From Clarireedia homoeocarpa (taxonomy: Eukaryota > Ascomycota > Leotiomycetes > Helotiales > Rutstroemiaceae): a stretch of 64,000 nt of DNA. The stretch spans positions 1 through 64,000 of the forward strand of contig LNKV01000061.1 of NCBI GenBank assembly GCA_001465935.1, in the 5' to 3' direction. The notes beneath the pieces were generated by a model that saw only the letters and a program-made list of their open reading frames with translations, made no database searches and was not told the DNA's origin. The position numbers and the translations under genes were made by a program. This document shows positions 23,383-35,500 of the stretch, piece by piece (positions within the stretch are counted from its first letter, which is position 1; the number at the start of each line of letters is the position of its first letter).

Positions 23383-25055
23383 ATGATCTCAACCGCACTT
23401 GCAATCACCTCTCTCTTCGCTGCTGCTCGCGCACAGCAAGTAGGTACCCTCACGACCGAGACTCACCCTCCTCTCACGGTTAGTCAATGTACTTCAAGCG
23501 GTTGCACAACTTCTGCTCAGTCCATTGTCATTGATGCCAACTGGAGATGGCTTCACAGCACCAGCGGCTCTACCAACTGTTACACCGGTAACAAATGGGA
23601 CAGCACTCTCTGCCCTGACGGAGCCACTTGTGCTGCCAACTGTGCTCTCGACGGTGCTGACTACTCTGGAACTTACGGTATCACGACCTCCGGTAACTCG
23701 CTCAAACTCAACTTTGTTACCAAGGGAGCAAACACCAACGTTGGCTCTCGTACATACTTGATGGCCGCTGGCTCTCAAACACAGTACCAGATGCTCAAGC
23801 TTCTGGGCCAAGAATTCACTTTCGATGTGGATGTTTCCAACCTACCATGCGGTCTTAACGGCGCCCTCTACTTCTCCGAGATGGATGCTGATGGTGGATT
23901 GAGTCGTTTCTCAACAAACAAGGCTGGTGCCAAATACGGTACTGGTTACTGTGATGCCCAATGTCCTCAGGACATCAAGTTCATCAACGGTGTTGCAAAC
24001 TCCGTCGGCTGGACACCTTCCACAAACGACGCGAACGCTGGTGCTGGTCAATACGGATCTTGTTGCACAGAGATGGACATCTGGGAAGCCAACAAGATCT
24101 CCGCAGCCTACACTCCTCATCCATGTTCTGTAACATCACAGACCAGGTAGGAAGCGACACAATCACTACTATTGTAACCATGCTAACAATTTTCAGATGC
24201 TCCGGCACCGACTGCGGAATTGGAGCAAGATACTCCTCCCTTTGTGATGCCGATGGATGTGATTTCAACTCCTACAGAATGGGCGACCAGTCCTTCTACG
24301 GTGCTGGTCTCAAGGTTGACACCTCCAAGCCATTCACCGTTGTCACCCAATTCCTCACCAACGACGGTACAACCTCCGGTACCTTGAACGAAATCAAGCG
24401 CTTCTACGTCCAAAACGGTGCCGTCATCCCCAACTCTCAATCCACCATCAGCGGTGTCACTGGTAACTCCATCACCGACTCCTTCTGTAGCGCTCAAAAG
24501 ACTGCTTTCGGTGACCAAAACTTATTCGCCACTAAGGGTGGTCTCGCAACAATGGGCGCAGCTTTGGCTAAGGGTATGGTTCTTGTCATGTCGATCTGGG
24601 ATGACCATACCGCTCAAATGTTGTGGCTCGACTCCAGCGTAAGGAATCCTTTCGTTTGCTCATTTTTCGCAGAATAACTCTAACAATTGACTCTTTAGTA
24701 CCCCACGACCAAATCTGCTAGCACCCCAGGTGTTGCTCGAGGATCTTGCGCTACCACCTCAGGTCAACCCACAGATGTTGAATCGGCCTCCGGAAGCGCC
24801 TCTGTAACCTTCTCCAACATCAAGTGGGGTCCCATCAACTCCACCTACACCGCCGGCCAGACTACCCCAGGTAACGGTGGCGGAAACGGTGGCGGATCTA
24901 CCACTACCCCTGTCTCCACTCCAGTCACCTCTCCAACTTCAGGAGCCGGTGTTGCCAAGTACGGACAATGTGGAGGTATTGGATACTCTGGTTCCACCAC
25001 ATGTGTGGGCAGCACTTGCACCGTCGTCAACCAATACTACTCTCAATGCTTGTAA
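23383..25055 (+). CDS. GH7 cellobiohydrolase with C-terminal CBM1
   Basis: Exons 23383-24146, 24197-24638 and 24699-25055 (introns GTAGGA..CAG and GTAAGG..TAG) encode 520 residues. Residues 1-17 are a signal peptide ending 'FAAARA', giving a mature N-terminus starting QQ. The GH7 catalytic motif 'EMDIWE' is at about 230-235, holding nucleophile Glu230, Asp232 and acid/base Glu235. After the catalytic domain comes a Gly/Thr/Ser/Pro linker (about 455-485) and a CBM1 of about 33 residues beginning 'YGQCGGIGYSG' and ending 'QCL' with four cysteines. This is a secreted enzyme releasing cellobiose processively from cellulose chain reducing ends (CBH I type). It is intact and isolated among decayed sequence. 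An endoglucanase is the alternative in GH7, but its loop pattern and this CBM layout favour cellobiohydrolase. Confidence 0.93.
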
Positions 25056-27336
25056 AGTCTCTAGACTCTAAAGCTAGACAAGTACAGTCGAGTTAGATCC
25101 CAGAAGGTCTGTTTGTACATAAACTGGAGTAGACTTAACATTCTCTTCTTCTTGTATGTAGTTGCGCATTTTTGTTGATATTGAGATTGGAGGAAAAAGA
25201 TATGAGTACATAGCATTAGGAATACAATTGGTTTGCAAACCAACAAGAAAGTCTGATATTGTTTGATGAAAACGTCTGTAACATTTGAAGATGGCTGGCT
25301 AGGTGTGAAAGGACCACTGAAGTAGCGCTTTCCTAGCTTATCTAACGGTCCTACCTTTTCTCAACCTCTTCGTAACTTCCGCTGCCTGTGTATTCGATTG
25401 TTTTCACTCCCCGTGGTTTTCACTCCCCGTGGTTTTCACTCCCCGTGGTCTTCAATTATGGGGGTTCCATGCCTTAGAAGCCTATCATAAGTATATCCCA
25501 TTGACGTCGAAATGGTGGGTGATTGACTTCCCAGTCGAAGTTGCGCATTACTTTGTCTTCCGTAGGCTACGTCGCGGCGCCGAAATGTCCCACTGTGCCC
25601 ACCAACGCGTGCTCAACTCGAAAGCCATCCCTTGTACCCAAGCCGTCGAAATCCAATTCATCTCCGCGGGTCTGCCGTCACTTTCCAGCTATAGAGCCAT
25701 ACTTTCGCAGACACAGCCATTCTAGAAAAGAAACTCCACCTTCCACAATAGCCTCGACACCATAAGAGCACCTCCTCGTTACCTCCACGCCACCGATACG
25801 CCACCAAGAAGCAATATGTGATGCTTTTCCCGTATTGTATTATGCGCAGAATCGTAGTTTGTTCGTGGCAGGAGGAGACTAGATCAGGAACGAATCGAAG
25901 GAGATTGGGACCTTGTTTACGAAAACGAGGGCTGGCGTGGAAGAGCGTTCACTGTCTATAAGAACAATAAAAGCATACGAAGAGGATTGATCGAAACAGC
26001 TTGTAGGCGAAGGGAAATTACATACCACGCAGCCTCATGGGTCCCAAGGCTTGTGTATCCTGAATCGATAATTGTTGTGGATTATACTCTTCTGTGGGCC
26101 GTCGGTCCAGCTGAGATGAGGTTACATTATGGAATATGTATCACGAAGTCCATTGATGTACCCTAGCACAAAGTACTGGAATGTGGATGTGGAACACGAA
26201 AATGAATCTTGGGCGAAAAGCGGCAGATCCAAGGGTAGGCTGCGCAAAAACGAAGAAGAAAAAGACGAAAAATGGAAAATGCTCGCAGTCCAGAATCCAG
26301 AATCCAGAATCCAGATGCCTCTTCCCCTTTGCCGTATTATCATCGTATTTCGATGCCACGGTTCAAGTGCCCCTGAAGTTCAGGGTCCAGACTAATTTGC
26401 ACAGCAGGCCCAAACCACTATAAATAGTCCGAATCCGGCTGTTTAACCTCGCTTCAGCCCCAATGTCCACTGTAACTGTTTCATCCCAATCTGATCTTCA
26501 ACGCGAACCAGAAAAGAAATCTGACCGGCAATCAAGCATATTGAAAGCCTAATGTTCTGGAATAGAAGCAATCTCAATCTCAATCTCACCTTATCTCATC
26601 CCATCTCTACCAGATACGATGCTCGGTTACCGTGCTGCTGTCCCTTTTTCGCCCGCAGTACGGCAATAGCACGCGAAAACCCCTAATGGATTTGTCCTCC
26701 AACACCTCATGTAGCAGCTCAAAACCTCGCGGATTCTGGTGTAAGGACCCCCAATTGCATCTCCACAAAACGCCAATCTTTGTCGTGTTGGGACGAGATC
26801 GAGATTGTAGGATCATAATGCCGTATTGAGCATATGATATTGAATTGGATGTTGGGACGCTTGCGTTACGTGTGCAGCGGTCAGTAAAAGCACCGACGCT
26901 GGTACGATACAATTACGTTTGCTCCATGAATCAGGGGGCAGTGAATGTACGCTCCTCATACAAAATTGGATGGAACCGAGTTTGAGCACGAGCTCCAACA
27001 GGGTAAGGTGAATTATATAAGATATCTTTTGCTCTTGCTTTTTAGATGACTTTGTCTTTTATTTGCACTGAAACGTTCTCGAAGCTCTTCATTTTCTTTC
27101 TCGTTATCCCTCAAGTTGACGGACGATTATCAGTGCCCCACTATCGTTGATTGACCTCTCTACATCAAACGTCGGGGCCCCACGCTCCTGAATATCACGA
27201 CCCAAGGTTTCAGAGCTACGAAAGATAAATACTGAAGCAGAGTTTCATTATTTGCTGTACAGGACTTTTCCAAGAAAGAAGAAGGAAAAAAAAAAGAATC
27301 TATCATTCAATCAAACCAGAAACCCACTCGTTCAAG
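25056..27336. other. Intergenic, 2.3 kb
   Basis: Begins with the cellobiohydrolase 3' region. Holds a 16-bp tandem array (25401-25448) and a three-copy CCAGAAT run near 26290. Short open frames are present on both strands, but none carries a motif or looks like an exon. The last 300 bases are likely promoter of the gene at 27337. Confidence 0.45.
25401..25448. repeat. Tandem 16-bp repeat, three perfect copies
   Basis: Three exact copies of TTTTCACTCCCCGTGG, 350 bases downstream of the cellobiohydrolase stop codon. Confidence 0.9.
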
Positions 27337-27993
27337 ATGTTCTTCTCACCATTCATCACCACGCTCCTTCCCATGCTCGCAACCTCCACCCAAATCAACA
27401 CTCCTCAATCCCAACAACCAGCTATATTCATCCTTGGGGACCATGCTTCACACACGGCTGCCGTTGGTACAGCGCTCCGAACGCTTGGCTATACACACAC
27501 TGTCCTAAACGACAGCTTCCCGCAACTCAGCACCCATACATACACCGAGCTCCCTACAGCTTCCATCCCAAACGACCTCACGATTCAATACCCCAATTCC
27601 AAATTCATTCTCCCAATCACTTCTACATCCAAATCAGATTCTCAATTCGAACGCCGGCCCTGCGCCAACAGCTGGCTCGGTCTTCTCGCCGCGTGGAAAT
27701 CAGACTCAAGACCTAATGTTTCGGGCGACCTAGAGAATAATGCTCAGCACGAGCAGCTTCGAAGATCACTTGAGCGAGGAAGGTTGCTTGAAATTGCGCT
27801 GGATGAGAGGGAGAGCCGTAGAGGCGAGAAATGGTTGATGTTATGCGAGTTCTTGGATTTGGGATATAGTGTGGTGGAGAGATTGAAGTTGAAGGAGTTT
27901 CCAAGTGTCAGGGAAGAAAAGAAGGCAAGCTGGGGCAGGCTCGGCGAGAAAATGGCGTGGGGGGCAGGGCTGATAGTGCAGAGGAGTGGGTGA
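27337..27993 (+). CDS. Small sulfotransferase-like P-loop relative, degenerate
   Basis: Single exon, 218 residues from the ATG at 27337. The block 'AIFILGDHASHTAAVGTALR' followed by 'TLGYTHTVLND' sits where fungal Sulfotransfer_4-type proteins have a phosphosulfate-binding loop followed by 'AL..LGY'. 'YPNSKFILPI' resembles the 'YPdaKfILt.R' strand of that family, and 'KWLMLCEFLDL' with 'FPSVREE' resembles the C-terminal 'LCeFL....FP' block. The loop lacks the usual G.GR.GT..L glycines and the RD after the strand, so activity is doubtful. A hydrophobic N-terminus ('FFSPFITTLLPMLA') could be a signal peptide. The protein is shorter than typical family members (about 250-300). Assignment is by motif resemblance only. 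Confidence 0.5.
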   Translation: MFFSPFITTLLPMLATSTQINTPQSQQPAIFILGDHASHTAAVGTALRTLGYTHTVLNDSFPQLSTHTYTELPTASIPNDLTIQYPNSKFILPITSTSKSDSQFERRPCANSWLGLLAAWKSDSRPNVSGDLENNAQHEQLRRSLERGRLLEIALDERESRRGEKWLMLCEFLDLGYSVVERLKLKEFPSVREEKKASWGRLGEKMAWGAGLIVQRSG

Positions 27994-28762
27994 AGGGTCG
28001 ATTGTGTGATGAACTGTCAAGAATAAGAATCGGTTCAACAGACTCAAAGAGCTTCAGCCCAAAGAGCCGCATACACAGGAGGCGGATCACTTCACTCGCA
28101 GCTGGGGTGTTCCGATTGGCTAGTCCACGCAGCAGAGGCAGCTAGTGGCAGTCGAAGTAGCCGAAGGATATTAAAGCTTTAGGCGAAGTTGTCTTGTGCG
28201 GTTCTTAAATTTAGTCAGGGCCTTGAGCACTTTGGACGCGAACCGTGAAGCAGTGTGAACAGGTGTAGATAGATACGATCGTGCAAGAGTGCGGTCGTTC
28301 AGAATATTCAATTCAAAGAAAGTGTTCACAAAGTCGCTTCCCACAAATTTTCCCCAAAGCTACATTCAAAAATTATTTCAAAGCTTCAAATTAGGAATGA
28401 ATTATGACACTTGCTTTATAAGTCGAATATAAGTTATAATAGAATTCCCTTACAGAACCTTGAATATACCATCGTCGCTCGCTCTCGAACTCGCTGACAC
28501 GGGTAGCGAATTTACCTTCAGTAAGTAACGTGACCTGTATTCTTAAGTCCTACATAATATTTCTTATCTCCTAACAATTGTTGCAACCAAGATCCTTCGG
28601 GTTACATAGTACGCAGTACCAAGCATCGCCGTGGCGATGATTACATACGCACGGAGGGCGGACCGGGCCCACATAAGCTGAACTACCCCCTCAGTCCTTG
28701 AAGTATCGTTCGATCCAGATTTCATACCGACTCCAGTTACAATCTTCAAAAACACGCCAGTT
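27994..28762. other. Upstream region of the first Zn2Cys6 regulator
   Basis: Moderately AT-rich, no supported gene. Probably the promoter and 5' leader of the regulator at 28763. Confidence 0.4.
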
Positions 28763-31164
28763 ATGGAATCAAGACCTGTAAAACGCACTAGACAGGCATG
28801 CGAGCCATGCAGGTGAGTCGCCTTATTCCACAATCTTGAAAGCCCTCCCGAAAAGTTGCGTTTTTGGCTGATCAGTAATATACATAGGCGTAAAAAGTCG
28901 CGTTGTCCTGGGGAGAAACCCAAGTGCTCCTTTTGTGTGCGCTTGAATCAGAAGTGCAAATACTCTGATGAGTGGGAGAGCTCCGCTAAAAGTGGCAATG
29001 TAGACCAACTTAGCAATTCTGCGTGGGTGAGTTGAGTGAAGAGAGGCAATATCTCACATCCACCTGCTGACTTTGATGGCGTGCTAGGAAGATCGCTTTG
29101 AGACCCTCGAAGCGAAAGTCGACCTGGTACTTAATCGCATTTTGTAAGTGAGGTGAACTTTGCTATTTGGGGTGCTTGTAGTAATTTGCTTGACGATGGA
29201 ACAGAACAAACCAACCTCGAGAGCCTCCAACTCAATTACCGTCAGCTCAAAAATCCGAAGAACTTTTATTTACTTCAACAGCTCAACAACCCCCTACAAA
29301 GATCCCACCTCCACCTTATGAAAATAGAATCAAAAATGGCTTGCAAAGGTTCGTGCCATATTCCCAAACCAACCCATCTATTCGCCAGCTAAAACTTATC
29401 AGTTCTGGGATTTCATTGCCGCCTCATACGATTGTTGGCTTGGTAGAGACCTACATACGTCGTTGCGATTGTCAGCCGTTGTCTATTTTTGACGTAGAAA
29501 ATCTACGAAGTACTACCGATGCGTATAAACCCGAGGTTCTTTTTTCGATTCTGGCCTTGTCGCTTCGATTTTCGGATTCCAATCAAGTTCCAGGCGATTC
29601 CATGCAACTGGCACTAGAATATGCTGAAAGAACACGACAGATTGTTATGCAGAAGGTAATTGACGAGAGTGTAGAGATGTCAACCCTACAAGCCCTCTGC
29701 CTTCAGGCTTTCTTCGACATCACAAGTAAGGTGAACTCCCTTGCACAAATACAATCCAAGTTAACATGATCTAGCTGGGAACACACAACGTGCTTGGCTT
29801 AGCATAGGAATTGGCATGCGACTTATTACATCTGTGCAGATGCCTTTAAAGCCAGAAACACCTTTCGATCAGGCGGCTATCGATGAGTATCGCCGTTGTT
29901 TCTGGGGCTTCTATATGCTTGAGTGTCTCTGTAGCGATGCCTCGAAGAGTCGTTTGTCATTGCCACACGAAAAGCCGCCGTTCCCTCCGAGTCTCAGCGC
30001 CAAATCTGTGCATGGCCCTCCCACTACCCTGCGGAAGTTTGGAGACTATTCCTCGGGACAGACACAAGATAAAGGTATCATAGGGTATTCTTTCCAACTC
30101 GTGGAGCTTTGGAAAGAATCCTTACAATACGTACTTGGGTCCTTGGATTCCTCGGAGGCTCCCTGGTCCTCTGGATCTGGCTATTTTGACATGTCAGCAT
30201 CAGTGATGGAGTGGGAGACATACTTATGCCAGAACCATCGCTCTGCCCATGCGATGTTCTCAGAACAATCTCCCACCGACCTATTGATGAACACTAGATA
30301 CTGGGGTCCCTGGCTGAACGTCCAGTTTACATACCACGGTACGCTGTGTCTCATCAATAATCCATTTTACTTGTTCGAAAAAGTGAAGAACAATGCTGGA
30401 ATGGCTCCAACCTCGTTTCTTGAAACAGCGTCCGATCTAGCGTTGCTTCATGCAAAGCACATTGCAAGACTTATCGAAACTTTGGGACACAGAAATTTTG
30501 AACCATCAGATCCATTCCTTGGGTACTGTGCGGCGGTTGCTTGTATAACTCATTTATGGTTCTGCCACGTCGAGGAAAGAAGTATCAAAGAGCAAGCTCA
30601 GGCAAGGTTCGCTATATGTTATGGTTTTGTCGCAAAACTTGCTGGCAAATGGCCTAATGTGCAGATCATAGTGAGCACCAAATCACTGCGGATAAATCCT
30701 TCCATGCACTAATATATATACAGGCAAACAATCTCGTTAGTATTAAAAAGAGAGCTCTTGCATGGAAACCGTCCTCGGCTCCTCTTTCCACAGCCGTGGA
30801 AATCCCATCTTCAGATCTGACCTTGATATGGACTCTCTTATCATATCCTGTCAAGAATATACCGCAAGATCCCAGCAAGAGCATCTTTTCTGCATCATCT
30901 CTCTTTAGCACAGCGACAAAAGACGTTCCAAATGCTAAGTTGAGCCAAACCCCTGTTTTTGCGAATAATGCTCCTGCTGTAACATCCAACCTTGGGCAAT
31001 TACCAACATCACCATCTCCAAGTGCTCCGGAAAGTCGAAAAAGAAATGCGCAGGCCACTCAATTGGATGACCTGGGATGGGACTTGTTCAATGACCCTTT
31101 CACTGGCGAAAGTCAAGCTTTCGGCGATGACGCAAGCAACTGGTGGGATACGGGGAACTTGTGA
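28763..31164 (+). CDS. Zn2Cys6 transcription factor (fungal_trans type)
   Basis: Six exons, 28763-28812, 28888-29026, 29088-29143, 29205-29725, 29775-30670 and 30724-31164, keep frame across five GT-AG introns and encode 700 residues. Residues 13-39 hold the binuclear zinc cluster with spacing C-x2-C-x6-C-x6-C-x2-C-x6-C ('ACEPCRRKKSRCPGEKPK'). A short linker with a coiled region ('DRFETLEAKVDLVLNRIL') follows, as expected for dimerisation. The large middle domain ('AWLSIGIGMRLI', 'EYRRCFWGFYMLEC') matches the fungal-specific regulatory domain. The end is acidic with a 'LGWDLFNDPF' patch, a possible activation motif. It stands 1.3 kb from the NRPS end with only the Dabb gene between, so it may regulate that cluster. 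The exon-4 acceptor (29204) was chosen because it alone keeps the frame. Confidence 0.88.
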
Positions 31165-31490
31165 TACTTACTGTACAGGCAAAATCGCAGCCGGCTCTCA
31201 CCCGGATCGGGGCGGATCGGACCGTTTTACGTTGAAGTTTTGTATGATAGGATGATAAATCGAATAAGCTTGAATCACACCCCATGTCATCTGACATTTT
31301 ACAGGGGACATATGCAAATAATTTGAGATGCATAATAGATAATGTGATTACAAACAGATATTGCAGTAAAAGGTACCTATTTTATTCTTATTTATACACT
31401 TGAAGGCCTACTGTGTCCCCTTTCTTCTGGTTCAAGAAACAAACATCACTTTTACATTGACCAATCAACATCTACACGGGATCTTCAAAC
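31165..31490. other. Promoter region of the Dabb gene
   Basis: Short intergenic stretch between the stop of the regulator and the Dabb start codon, AT-rich in its second half. No gene seen. Confidence 0.4.
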
Positions 31491-31935
31491 ATGCCCATCA
31501 CCCGCTTCACGCTCTTCAAAATCCCTCGGGAGGAGGACTTGCCACCGATGATTGAACAGTACCAAAACATGCAGCAAAGAGCCCTCAAAGTGCGTACTCT
31601 ACGCCCCACCACTTCCCCCACTCCCCCCTCATTTTACACCCTCTTCCTTTCTCCTGTCCAACTTTCAATTAATCCACCAACTTACCCATATATTATAGGA
31701 CGGAAAACCATACATCCTATCAGTCGAAGCCGGACCGACACTTCCTGGTCCTCGCACCCAGGGCCACACGCTAGCGGTCCGAACCGTTTTTTCAAGTTTG
31801 GAGGATATGAAGTACTATGATACGGAGTGTGAGGCGCATAAGGCGTTGAAGGCCGTGGCGGCCCCGAAGAGGGTGGGGGATGTGTTGACGGTTTATTTTG
31901 AGGATCAGGTAAAGGGGGGGAGTGTGGTGGGGTAA
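31491..31935 (+). CDS. Dabb-domain (stress-responsive A/B barrel) protein
   Basis: Exons 31491-31589 and 31699-31935 (intron GTGCGT..TAG, 109 bases) encode 111 residues. The sequence 'ITRFTLFKIPREEDLPPMIE', 'ILSVEAGPTLPGPRTQGH' and 'SLEDMKYYDTECEAHKALK' matches the dimeric alpha/beta barrel (Dabb) family pattern: strand, helix, a strand with 'G', and a 'Y..s..H' segment. Fungal members are small cytosolic proteins; some plant members act as polyketide cyclases, so a tailoring role next to an NRPS is possible but unproven. It converges with the NRPS, 575 bases away. No defects. Confidence 0.82.
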
Positions 31936-32509
31936 ATGTGGAGACGGGGAAAGGAGGGGAGGGAGGAGGAGGGAAGACGGAGCAAGGATTGATGCGGTTA
32001 TGTTATGTTGTGCTATGTACTGGTTTTGGATCTGTATGTGTTTGAGTGGTGTTTGCTGTAGGTTGGATACAGAAGTATATGTATGTGAATTATGGGTGAA
32101 GATTTGAGTATCACTATTCGAATTCTACGCCCTCGAATGCTATCAGGTATGCTGTACTTGGGTGGGGTTTAAAAGATACATCACCAATTTTGGGAATAGC
32201 CTCAAATCTGCCATTATGGTCAAAAGAACTTAAATAAACTTATTTAAAAAATAATATCGAGATGGTTCATTCCCATTGAGACCAATTTTATCAAAATCAA
32301 TCAATCAATAATAAGTTATAATTATTTGAATTAAGAGTGGTTTGAGAGATTTGTCTTTCGAAGCCCACCGATTCTAGCTGACGCGGGATCTCTGCTAATT
32401 TAGCACATAAAAAGTAATGATGATTTTAAAACAAATTTATATTTTCTAACACTACAATCCATAGGAAAAAATAATATAGACAACAATACTTAGGAAAGTT
32501 TACTCTAAT
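31936..32509. other. Convergent 3' region between Dabb gene and NRPS
   Basis: The first 180 bases are G-rich, the rest AT-rich. No gene seen. It should contain both polyadenylation regions. Confidence 0.45.
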
Positions 32510-35500
32510 TCAAAACAAAAGTGTTTGTGCCGGAAGGAAGGACTTGGCCATCATTTCCTGTAACAAATGCACCGTTGTTTCCGCCATCTCCTTAGCCGTG
32601 CTGGGACTGTACATCTCCGTGTCATACTTGAGATTCAGCTTGTATCCGCTCGACGTCTTTGATACCTCAAGATGCAACGCATAGTCAATTGCCATTTGCA
32701 CGGCGCTTCCGGCCATAACCATCCATCGCATGTGCTTCACGGAGCCGGTAACCGGCTCGAAAGGTTGGAAGAGGAAGAGGGCACGGTTCGCTGCCGTGTG
32801 CCGGGTCCCACCACAAGCCTCGTAAATCTTGGTCGTATTCACGTCTCCATACTCCGTGGCCTTCCAGAACAGATTCTGTGTGGATGTGAGGAGTTCGCGC
32901 ACGGTAATCTCGGAATCTATGATCGATCTGAATGGGAGGAAGTTCGCGCAATTGCCGTTGATGGTTTGCGCATCCTCCATGTCAATGTTTCGACCCGTGA
33001 TGAGATTGTCGTAATTGACATCCGTGTTTCCGCTCAATTTTGCGAGAAGCAATGTGAATGCGGTCTGGAAGACAATCGGGGCGGTAACACCACATTGGGC
33101 AGCAAAAGCATCAACCCGTGAGTCCATCGACTCAAGGGCCGACCCGGTGGCATTGGCATTGCGACATTCAGGATATGGAGCAGAACGATTAGCAAGAAGA
33201 TCCTTCCAAAAGGCCAGAGACTGGTCTTGGTGTTCCGCGGTCGCGCTCATGTAGCCAACGTATTGGGAAAACTCAACTGAATGGGGCAGTTGCTGTTGAC
33301 GGTGGAGAGCTCGGAATTGATCGTCGAAAATGCGCAAAAGTGTGCCATCGTACATAGCGTGGTGGATTTTGATCAATAAATCACGGGCACCGGTTGAACG
33401 AGTCGTTATCAGACGGTATCTTACGAAAGGCATACCTCCAGCAATTTCGAAACGAGACTCCCAACTGTCTGCAACCGCTTTCTTTGCGTCCTCTTCTGTG
33501 TCGCATTCCACGGTCGCAATGTCAATTGGTGCGCCGTTCAAGACGATTTGAAGCCATTTGCCTTCGTCCTTGACCCACATGCACCTTAGGATATCATTGC
33601 GCCGGGTCAGTTCAACTGCGAGTTGTTGCCAATGCGCGAAATCGAAGTCCTCTGGCACTCTACGTACAGTTTGACATTGCCAGAATTGTTCTTTTTCGGC
33701 ACCGCGGATCAGAAACTCTTCAATTCCAGGAGCCACAGGCTGAATGGCCTGAATAGCTTCATCCTTGATCCCAGCTTCGGATAGCTCAGCTCGTAGTTTT
33801 TCGGACGGTTCGAGCTCAGGTACAACATATTCGTCCTGCTTGTGTGATATGCTTTTCATACGCAAGGCCATATCTTGCAAGACGGGGTGCGCAAGTACAT
33901 CGCTGACACTGAGAAGATATCCCTTGCCTCTGCATCTACCTACCAAGTTGATGGCAGAGATAGAGTCGCCTCCTTGTGAAAAGAAAGAACTCGTGATACT
34001 GATCATCTTCGATTCCACGCCAAACAGATCCCCCCAAAGAGATTGCAGTAGTATCTGCTCATCCGTGACTGGTTCATGCATCTCTGTAACTTCATTTCCT
34101 ATGAAATAATTCTGAAGTTCGGTTCCCATCTCTTCGACCTTTCGAGCTAAAGCCTTACGATCGTTCTTACCAGAAGGTAGTCGTGGTAATACATGTACGG
34201 GAACCCACACCTGTGGCACCATGTAAGGTGCAAGCATTGTAAGGCTTATACTTAGCAGTGCTAACTTTTCTCTGTGCATCTCAGCAAGCACTAGACTGTC
34301 TTTTTCCGATGACCCTGCTTCGACGACGCAGAAAGCGATGATTTGACTCTTGCCGCCAATCTCTCCTACGAGCACAGCAACATCTTTGATTGAACCTGTT
34401 GCCAAGATTGCGCTTTCAATCTCTCCAATCTCGATTCGGTGTCCATTGATTTTTACCTGACTATCTTTTCGTCCGAAACATTCGATATTTCCAGAGGCTA
34501 CCCATCGTGCCAGATCTCCAGTTCTGTACAGTCTTTCGCCATCTCTTGTGACAAAAGCACTTGCGTTTGCTTCTGGTCTGTTCAAGTATCCACGTGCAAG
34601 TTGAGAACCTCCGAGGCATAGTTCACCTATCGCACCATATGGCACCATACTTTGATTCTTAGGGTCAAGAATCAACGCTGAAGTATTTATTAGAGGTCGG
34701 CCAATAACACGAGGATTTCCACCCGCTTCGATTTCCCCAACCACTGTTAAGATGGATGCTTCAGTTGGCCCATAGCAATTCATAACAGTGCAGTGCGCAG
34801 CCCATGTCTCAACAAGATCTGGTGTAACTGGTTCTCCCGCAAGATAGAGTCCTTTGACTCCGGGAACCTGCTCGGGACGGAGCAACCGGGCAACTGTGGG
34901 CGTTAGGAAGAGTCGGGTGATTCGCATCGAGTTCACGACATCTGCAAGGTTGGCAAGCATCCGCTCGAAAGGCGCCATGCATAGTACGGCACCAACGCCA
35001 AATGTGCAGAAAATATCGCCGATGGCTACGTCGAATACATAGTTGGAGAACTGTAGATTTCTCCAAGACTCCTCAACTCCTTCTGCGACAATTATGCCTT
35101 CAATTCCTGCGGCGATGGATTTGTGAGGTATTAGAACTCCTTTTGGTAAGCCAGTTGAGCCAGAGGTGTAAATGGCATAGGCAAGATGGTCTGGGGACAA
35201 ACTTGGAATCTCGAGATTGGTATCCAAGCCATTGAATTGATCAAGATTGAAGATGTCCACAATAGAGACAGTGTTTGGCTGAGAAGCAAAAATTGGTGCA
35301 TAGTTTTCATCAGTGAGAACGATGGTCGCGGAAACATCCTCAACGATGAAGTTATTTCTCTCTGGTGGGTTGTCTGGGTCCAGCGGAACAAAGGCACCGC
35401 CTGCTTTTAGAACGGCGAGAATGGAGACAATAGTTTCGATGGATTTTGCTAAGCAGATAGGAACTAACACGTCGGGTCCGACACCGTATTTGACTAGTTC

